From positions 1-11,043 of the forward strand of contig RXOD01006174.1 in NCBI GenBank assembly GCA_005223375.1: a stretch of DNA of 11,043 nucleotides, given 5' to 3'. Shown here piece after piece: positions 7,484 to 11,043 of this stretch. Both the position numbers and the translations under genes were made by a program. Positions within the stretch are counted from its first letter, which is position 1, and each line of letters opens with the position of its first letter. The notes beneath the pieces are model-generated. The model worked only from the letters and a program-made list of their open reading frames with translations. It did not search any database and had not been told where the DNA came from. This DNA is from Amoebophrya sp. AT5.2 (Eukaryota > Sar > Dinophyceae > Syndiniales > Amoebophryaceae).

Positions 7484-9979
7484 CTGCTTGTTTTCTTTTG
7501 CCTTTTTCTCCGCCTTTTCCTTGGCGAGTTGCTTTGCCTTTTCGGGGTATTTCCGCTCGAACTGGGTGATCATTCGCCAGAACTCTTTCTTCGTGTGTTT
7601 GCCCTGGCATTTTCCGGTCGTCAATACATCGTTGCAAAACTCTCCGAATTTGCACCAATTCGCATTGGGCTCCTTCTTGAGTTTGAAGCGATTACTCGCC
7701 TCAATGCGCTTTGCCTGCTCTTCCTGCGACAGCTTTGCCGGGACCCAGAATTCTTTGCCATTCGAATCTTTCTTGGTTTCCCCATCCGCACTGCTGTTGT
7801 TGGGTGCTGCTTGCGCCCCTGGCGTCATCAACAAACTTCCACCACCGTTTTTGCCTCCGTTTGCTGCTGCTTGTCCCAAAAGATTCTGCAGCGCAAGCAC
7901 GTTCTGCTGCGAGATTGTGGAGGTTGGAGTGAGGAAACCATCGTTGTCGGCACCACCGCTGCTACCACCACCACCGCCGAGGGTCCACAAACCGGTCCCC
8001 GCACCGCCACGGGTAGAGACGCTTCTTGCCGTCTGGTGGAAGTACGAGTTGGTCATGGCATGTTGTCCGTGTGAATCGACGGACAGCCTCTCGCCAATCT
8101 GCTCCAACAGCTTCTGCATGTGGTCTACCTCGTCGCGATCTTTGGGGTAGTGCACATCTGCACCAGCCGCATTTGGTTTGTAGCGTTTGAAGTCGGTAAT
8201 GTTGAGCGAGTCGACCTCGGACTGCAGGCTGGAGTACGTGTACGGGCGGTCCACGGTGGCGCGCGAAATGGAACTCCTGATCAGCTGTTCCGTCGGCTTC
8301 TGCAGGAAGAGAGCTTTCAATGCTCGATCCACCTTCGCCTTTTCCGTGCGCACATTTGTGCTGTCGTTGATCTCCACTTCCCGCCGGTAAATGATGCCCA
8401 GGAGGTGTAAGAACAGCATCGGGGACTGCATGTCTGGTCTGCGGATGAGATGCACTTCGCTTTCCAGTGCTGATTGTACACTTCGTGTGTGGGGGCAGAA
8501 GTGCTGATCGAGTGCTCCCATTATTTCCACCAAATCTCGCGACTGGCCAGCGGCGGTTGCGACCGAATGCTCCCCTTCAAAAATTTCACCTGTGGTTTGA
8601 TTTCTGCGAAACGACTGGGCGATGATCTGCTGTCCCATTTTCGTGAAGCTGGCGCCGACGAGGCGGAGGGACACCGACCAATGCCACACCGACTCCTTCC
8701 AAACCCGCCACGCAAAATCTTGGCGGAGCGGCGGCTTCGTCAGGGTCGCGATGTAGAGGTCGCCCCACTTTGTCGTCTTGCTGGTTTCAGAAATCCGTGG
8801 CTCGATGATCCGGAGTTTTGCCCAGTCGATCATGTCGATTCGCTCATCATGCTTCATGCGCGGAATACGTTCACCCTTGGCAATCTGCTCTGCCAGGGAA
8901 AACTCACTCGCGCCGGCTGCTGACGAGCGCGGACCTGCATCCCCCTCCGGAACTGGCGACAAGAGAAGTTTGCCTTTCCGCGTGGTCGTGGTGGGTTCGA
9001 CGGAGCTGCACTCGCTGCAGATTTCGTCGTCCTGATTCTCGAGGAAATACATGCGGTCCTCCAATTCTTTCATCGCGCTCACCACGACATTCAACGACTT
9101 CCGCAGCTCCTCCTGATTCTCGAGCGCAATTACCCGCTCCGTATCGAGCGTGGTGCTCAGCTCTGCTCTCTCGATGTCTATTTTTGACTGCAGCTCGTCA
9201 AACATGGTGCGGCGATGGGAAGAGATCTCGCGGATGGTCTCGAGGTCCGCCTTGACTTCTTCCACAAACTTAGTCGCCTGTTCGTAGTTGGCGTCGAGTT
9301 CTGCTTTGGTCGTGGAAAACTTTACCCCAATGGCAGTCAGAGCAGCGGAGATGTCACCTTCAGGAAGATCACGAATTTTTGCTGCATCCCCCATCGCGGC
9401 ACCCAAAACAGCAACAGCAGAATCCAGCTCGGTCAGTTTCTGCTCAATGCCGTCCGTTTTCACGTCCAGGTCCACAAAACTCTTGGCCATGTAATCGCGC
9501 ATGGACTGCTCCTGTTGACCCAAATCCGTCATCACCTTTTCGTACGCAAGCTTGCTGTTGGAATCGAACCACTCCGCGATTTCGCCCATACGCTCCTGCA
9601 CGCGGGGAATCTTGGAGGCAACGTCCTCCAAGTCGTTGATTCGCAGGTGCGCATTCTCGAGGCGGTGATTGTGGGGAATCAAAATATCACCCAGGAGTTT
9701 CTTGAAGTGTTCGTCCTCCATCAGCTTCGCTTCTGCCTTGGCCTTGGCATCGGCCTCGGATGCTTCGGCATCTTTCTTGGCCTTATCGGCAGCCTCCTTG
9801 CGTTCACGAGCTTCACGCGCCGCCTTTTCCGCCGCTTCTTTACGCTTCGCAGCAGTCGCTTCACGTTCCACGCGCTCCTTTTCCTTGTGCTCGAATTCGA
9901 TCTGGACACGAATTTCTTCGCGAAGTTCCGCTTCGCTTTTGCGGTGCGGGCAACCGCTGATCGGCAGTCGGTTTCCCAT
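7481..9979 (-). CDS. gag: Gag-like structural polyprotein, 832 aa
   Basis: This is the capsid/nucleocapsid protein that would form the virus-like particle and package element RNA in the cytoplasm. Residues 15 to 100 are a highly charged, alanine-rich helix (KEAAEKAAREAR and similar), and heptad-like helical sequence continues to about 315, suggesting a long coiled coil. Residues about 380 to 600 are a tryptophan- and leucine-containing helical region (WGDLYIATL, FAWRVWKESVWHW, LFLHLLGIIYRR), the likely capsid domain as in copia UBN2-type Gags. A Gly/Ser-rich linker covers 655 to 715. A CCCH-like finger follows, C776-x5-C782-x8-C791-x3-H795, then a lysine-rich tail ending KENKQ. Copia Gags usually carry a CCHC knuckle, so the CCCH form is notable, as is the length, about twice the usual. 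It ends at a TGA followed in the same frame by Pol. The Gag role rests on position and architecture more than on strong sequence identity. Confidence 0.88.
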   Translation of the reverse strand: MGNRLPISGCPHRKSEAELREEIRVQIEFEHKEKERVEREATAAKRKEAAEKAAREARERKEAADKAKKDAEASEADAKAKAEAKLMEDEHFKKLLGDILIPHNHRLENAHLRINDLEDVASKIPRVQERMGEIAEWFDSNSKLAYEKVMTDLGQQEQSMRDYMAKSFVDLDVKTDGIEQKLTELDSAVAVLGAAMGDAAKIRDLPEGDISAALTAIGVKFSTTKAELDANYEQATKFVEEVKADLETIREISSHRRTMFDELQSKIDIERAELSTTLDTERVIALENQEELRKSLNVVVSAMKELEDRMYFLENQDDEICSECSSVEPTTTTRKGKLLLSPVPEGDAGPRSSAAGASEFSLAEQIAKGERIPRMKHDERIDMIDWAKLRIIEPRISETSKTTKWGDLYIATLTKPPLRQDFAWRVWKESVWHWSVSLRLVGASFTKMGQQIIAQSFRRNQTTGEIFEGEHSVATAAGQSRDLVEIMGALDQHFCPHTRSVQSALESEVHLIRRPDMQSPMLFLHLLGIIYRREVEINDSTNVRTEKAKVDRALKALFLQKPTEQLIRSSISRATVDRPYTYSSLQSEVDSLNITDFKRYKPNAAGADVHYPKDRDEVDHMQKLLEQIGERLSVDSHGQHAMTNSYFHQTARSVSTRGGAGTGLWTLGGGGGSSGGADNDGFLTPTSTISQQNVLALQNLLGQAAANGGKNGGGSLLMTPGAQAAPNNSSADGETKKDSNGKEFWVPAKLSQEEQAKRIEASNRFKLKKEPNANWCKFGEFCNDVLTTGKCQGKHTKKEFWRMITQFERKYPEKAKQLAKEKAEKKAKENKQ

Positions 9980-9984
9980 TTTGG
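9973..9984 (-). promoter_or_regulatory. Strong translation start context for Gag
   Basis: The minus strand reads ACCAAAATGGGA, with A at -3 and G at +4 relative to the ATG at 9979. This matches the favourable eukaryotic start context. It is the first ATG after an in-frame TGA upstream, which decides the Gag start. Confidence 0.6.
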
Positions 9985-10319
9985 TTGAAGAAGATTTTTG
10001 GTCAGGAGCTGTTTGTTTCGGTTCGAGGCGTCACGTCGTAGATCAGGACTTCGGTGTAGAGATCGCCGGTCAGCGCGCACTCCACGACACAAAAACTGCT
10101 GAATCGATCGCAGTATTCGACGAAAAACCCAGCTGCTAAATTGCGGTTGAAATCCTGGGTCAGCGTGCACCTTGGATGGCTATCGTCCCAAAACCAGACT
10201 GGGTTGCTTTTTCGAAGATTTCGAGGAATGTCCAATTCGTCGTCGTGCATGAACAGAGACTGCTAGTTTGAAGGCGACGGCTCCGGTTCAGTTTCCGGCT
10301 CCGCGTTGATCAGAAGGCT
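9980..10319 (-). other. 5' leader between LTR and Gag
   Basis: This stretch of 340 bases would hold the primer-binding site and packaging signals. Directly after the LTR end the minus strand reads AGCCTTCTGATCAACGCGG, which does not begin TGG and which I could not match to the 3' end of a common tRNA. A small ORF (10250 to 10002) fills most of the rest. An in-frame TGA lies upstream of the Gag ATG (about 10032 to 10030), so Gag does not extend into the leader. Confidence 0.5.
10002..10250 (-). CDS. Small upstream ORF, 82 aa, function unknown
   Basis: An 82-codon ORF lies in the leader and ends 22 bases before the Gag ATG, in a different frame from Gag. I do not recognise the protein. Its composition is balanced and protein-like, with aromatic-rich stretches (VWFWDD, GFFVEYCDRF) and a hydrophobic, possibly beta-rich second half (LYTEVLIYDV). 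There is no signal peptide or membrane segment. The start context is weak (T at -3, C at +4), whereas the Gag ATG has A at -3 and G at +4, so scanning ribosomes could bypass it and reach Gag. It may be a regulatory uORF, a small accessory protein, or a chance ORF. The same frame is open further upstream (10451 to 10266) until a TAG at 10265 to 10263. Confidence 0.35.
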   Translation of the reverse strand: MHDDELDIPRNLRKSNPVWFWDDSHPRCTLTQDFNRNLAAGFFVEYCDRFSSFCVVECALTGDLYTEVLIYDVTPRTETNSS

Positions 10320-10415
10320 TGTTGCTGCTTCCGGAGCTGAATAGGAAGTATCAGCTATCGTAGGCTGTGGGTGTCGTTCGCGACTCGGGAGAGTGTGGAG
10401 AAGACTCAATCCCAG

Positions 10416-10427
10416 GATGTGCACATC
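10416..10427. promoter_or_regulatory. 12-bp perfect palindrome in the LTR
   Basis: GATGTGCACATC is a perfect inverted repeat. It lies just downstream, in the element's direction, of the TATA-like tract, so it could be a binding site for a dimeric factor or sit near the RNA start. Nothing else supports a function. Confidence 0.25.
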
Positions 10428-10449
10428 GGTGTGCTCTGGCGCCTCACCA

Positions 10450-10457
10450 TATTAAAA
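10450..10457 (-). promoter_or_regulatory. TATA-like AT tract in the LTR
   Basis: The minus strand reads TTTTAATA here, in an otherwise mixed-composition stretch, about 130 bases before the putative LTR end. If it acts as the core promoter, the RNA would start near 10425 and give an R-U5 of about 100 bases, a reasonable size. It is only a partial match to TATAAA, no transcript data are available, and no AATAAA was seen downstream. Confidence 0.2.
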
Positions 10458-11038
10458 TTGATCCTGGTATTTCTGACGATGATCAACTTCAAAACTCACA
10501 CTCAGGTCGTGTTCTCAAGAAGACACAGGAAACGCGACACAAGTTGGAGCGTGAGCTGTCACACTGCTGTACACCTTGCTGGGTTATTTTACTGTTGTCT
10601 CTCACTCGCAGGTATCTCCGAAAAGGGCTACGCGGTTCATTCGGGTGGGTTCATTGATTCGCAAATTGACAGCCATGATTTCGTTTTTCAGACTTGCAGA
10701 TGCGAAAACTATGCCCCTAAACTCGTGTGTGTCTCGGTTTGTGCTTGTCAATGTGTGGTTCTCTCATTCATTTTCAGTGCTAAATGCGATCTACTTTTAA
10801 CTTGCTCATGTTCCCCATGTACTTTACTGTCGTTCTCAGTTGGTCGAACCCAAAAAATGTCAAACAAACATGCAACCGATTTGGATGGAAGTTGCGGTCT
10901 GTTCACAATGGAAAATGGCAAGAAAGTTTGATTTAGTCTCGCTTCAGAAGTAGTCGTGCACAACAAGAAAAACCGACACAACGAATGTAGATTGGTTGGT
11001 GCTCACAAAGAAAGATAGTTTTCGTTTTGCTAGCAACA

Positions 11039-11043
11039 GGTCG
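11039..11043. other. Possible 5-bp target-site flank
   Basis: The last five bases, GGTCG on the plus strand, lie immediately outside the putative LTR end. Copia integrases usually make 5-bp target duplications, so this could be one copy. The other copy would lie beyond the left edge and cannot be compared. Confidence 0.15.

Larger units (their letters stand above)
10371..10931 (+). other. Antisense ORF within the putative LTR, 186 aa, doubtful
   Basis: The plus strand holds a 186-codon ORF in a region that does not lie opposite Gag or Pol. Its protein is rich in Cys, Ser and His with irregular hydrophobic runs (LLLTCSCSPCTLLSFS) and resembles no family I know. Three pyrimidine-rich stretches ending in CAG (near 10610, 10692 and 10776) look like 3' splice sites on this strand but may be chance. 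It is most likely a fortuitous ORF in the LTR; an antisense transcript is the alternative. Confidence 0.12.
1..11038 (-). mobile_element. Ty1/copia-type LTR retrotransposon, 5' LTR through Pol, truncated by window edge
   Basis: One minus-strand element fills the window: probable 5' LTR, leader, Gag, TGA, Pol. Seen directly are two abutting same-frame coding regions totalling more than 3300 codons with only one stop between them, and motifs for protease, integrase, reverse transcriptase and RNase H in that order. Integrase upstream of RT is the established hallmark of Ty1/copia (Pseudoviridae). The 3' end of Pol, the polypurine tract and the 3' LTR lie beyond position 1, so the right-hand LTR boundary cannot be confirmed by comparison with its partner. 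The lack of any disabling stop or frameshift across about 10 kb implies a recent insertion or continued selection. The coding part is near certain; the 11038 boundary is tentative. Confidence 0.93.
10320..11038 (-). repeat. Probable 5' long terminal repeat (719 bp)
   Basis: On the minus strand this segment starts TGTTGCT at 11038 and ends AGCAACA at 10320, a perfect 7-base terminal inverted repeat with the TG...CA ends normal for LTRs. TGTTG is a common start of copia LTRs. It is more AT-rich than the adjoining Gag and has no convincing gene. It lies about 340 bases upstream of Gag, where a 5' LTR should be. A 7-base match within about 1 kb has a several percent chance of arising by luck, and no second LTR copy is in the window. 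No clear primer-binding site starting TGG follows 10320, which weakens the call. Confidence 0.5.

Noticed and set aside
7470..7490. Programmed -1 frameshift at the A-run after the Gag stop
   Set aside because: Only five A residues are present, so no A AAA AAC-type heptamer exists, and Pol is already in the Gag frame.
7364..8150. Overlapping plus-strand ORFs of 236 and 248 codons with leucine/phenylalanine-rich stretches resembling membrane segments
   Set aside because: They lie antisense to the Gag C-terminus and linker; the hydrophobic look comes from reading Lys/Glu codons (AAG, GAA) backwards as Leu and Phe.
9955..9979. N-terminal myristoylation of Gag (MGNRLPIS)
   Set aside because: Gly 2 and Asn 3 fit, but Pro occupies the position where the consensus needs a small residue such as Ser, Thr, Ala, Gly, Cys or Asn.
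9215..9988. Plus-strand 257-codon ORF with Phe/Leu-rich repeats
   Set aside because: It is antisense to the charged coiled coil of Gag; the apparent hydrophobic helices are a complement effect.
10432..10449. TGGTGAGGCGCCAGAGCA on the minus strand as a primer-binding site
   Set aside because: It begins TGG, but the bases before it do not end in CA, it falls inside the TGTTGCT...AGCAACA interval, and its complement does not look like the T-arm and acceptor end of a tRNA.
10748..10981. Minus-strand 77-codon ORF in the right-hand region
   Set aside because: It has no recognisable domain, sits inside the putative LTR upstream of the likely RNA start, and is of a length expected by chance.

Overview
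The window is almost entirely one very large eukaryotic LTR retrotransposon of the Ty1/copia type (Pseudoviridae), lying on the minus strand and cut by the left edge of the window. The minus strand reads, from right to left: a probable 5' LTR (11038 to 10320), a leader of about 340 bases with a small ORF, a Gag ORF of 832 codons (9979 to 7481, TGA), and then a Pol frame that stays open from 7480 to position 1 (2493 codons) with no stop. I translated that Pol frame by hand. It is easy to miss because it has no stop inside the window.

The domain order in Pol is protease, integrase, reverse transcriptase, RNase H. Integrase ahead of RT is the diagnostic order of copia rather than gypsy/Ty3 elements. 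Recognisable landmarks are a DTCSS protease motif, an HHCC zinc-binding site and DIGSEF in integrase, DVSEAFLRG and HVDD in RT, and a SSSTAIEV plus WPDGLTK signature in RNase H. Gag and Pol are in the same frame and are separated by a single TGA, so Pol is probably made by stop-codon readthrough, unless the TGA is a recent mutation.

The element is unusual in size and in its additions. Gag plus Pol exceeds 3300 codons, against roughly 1300 to 1500 in typical copia elements. The extra material is a long charged coiled coil at the Gag N-terminus, a CCCH-like finger in Gag, a spacer of about 410 residues with five clustered psi-K-x-E motifs before the protease, a spacer of about 500 residues with a classical-pattern C2HC finger between integrase and RT, an insertion of about 75 residues inside RT, and a C-terminal extension of at least 260 residues after RNase H.

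The host is a eukaryote. The GC-rich coding sequence, the CCCH-type Gag finger and the HVDD form of the RT active site recall copia elements of protists such as dinoflagellates, but this is a weak inference from memory and the host cannot be fixed from the window. There is no host gene, tRNA, rRNA or CRISPR array. All plus-strand ORFs opposite Gag and Pol are shadows. The absence of stops over about 10 kb suggests a young, possibly still active copy.
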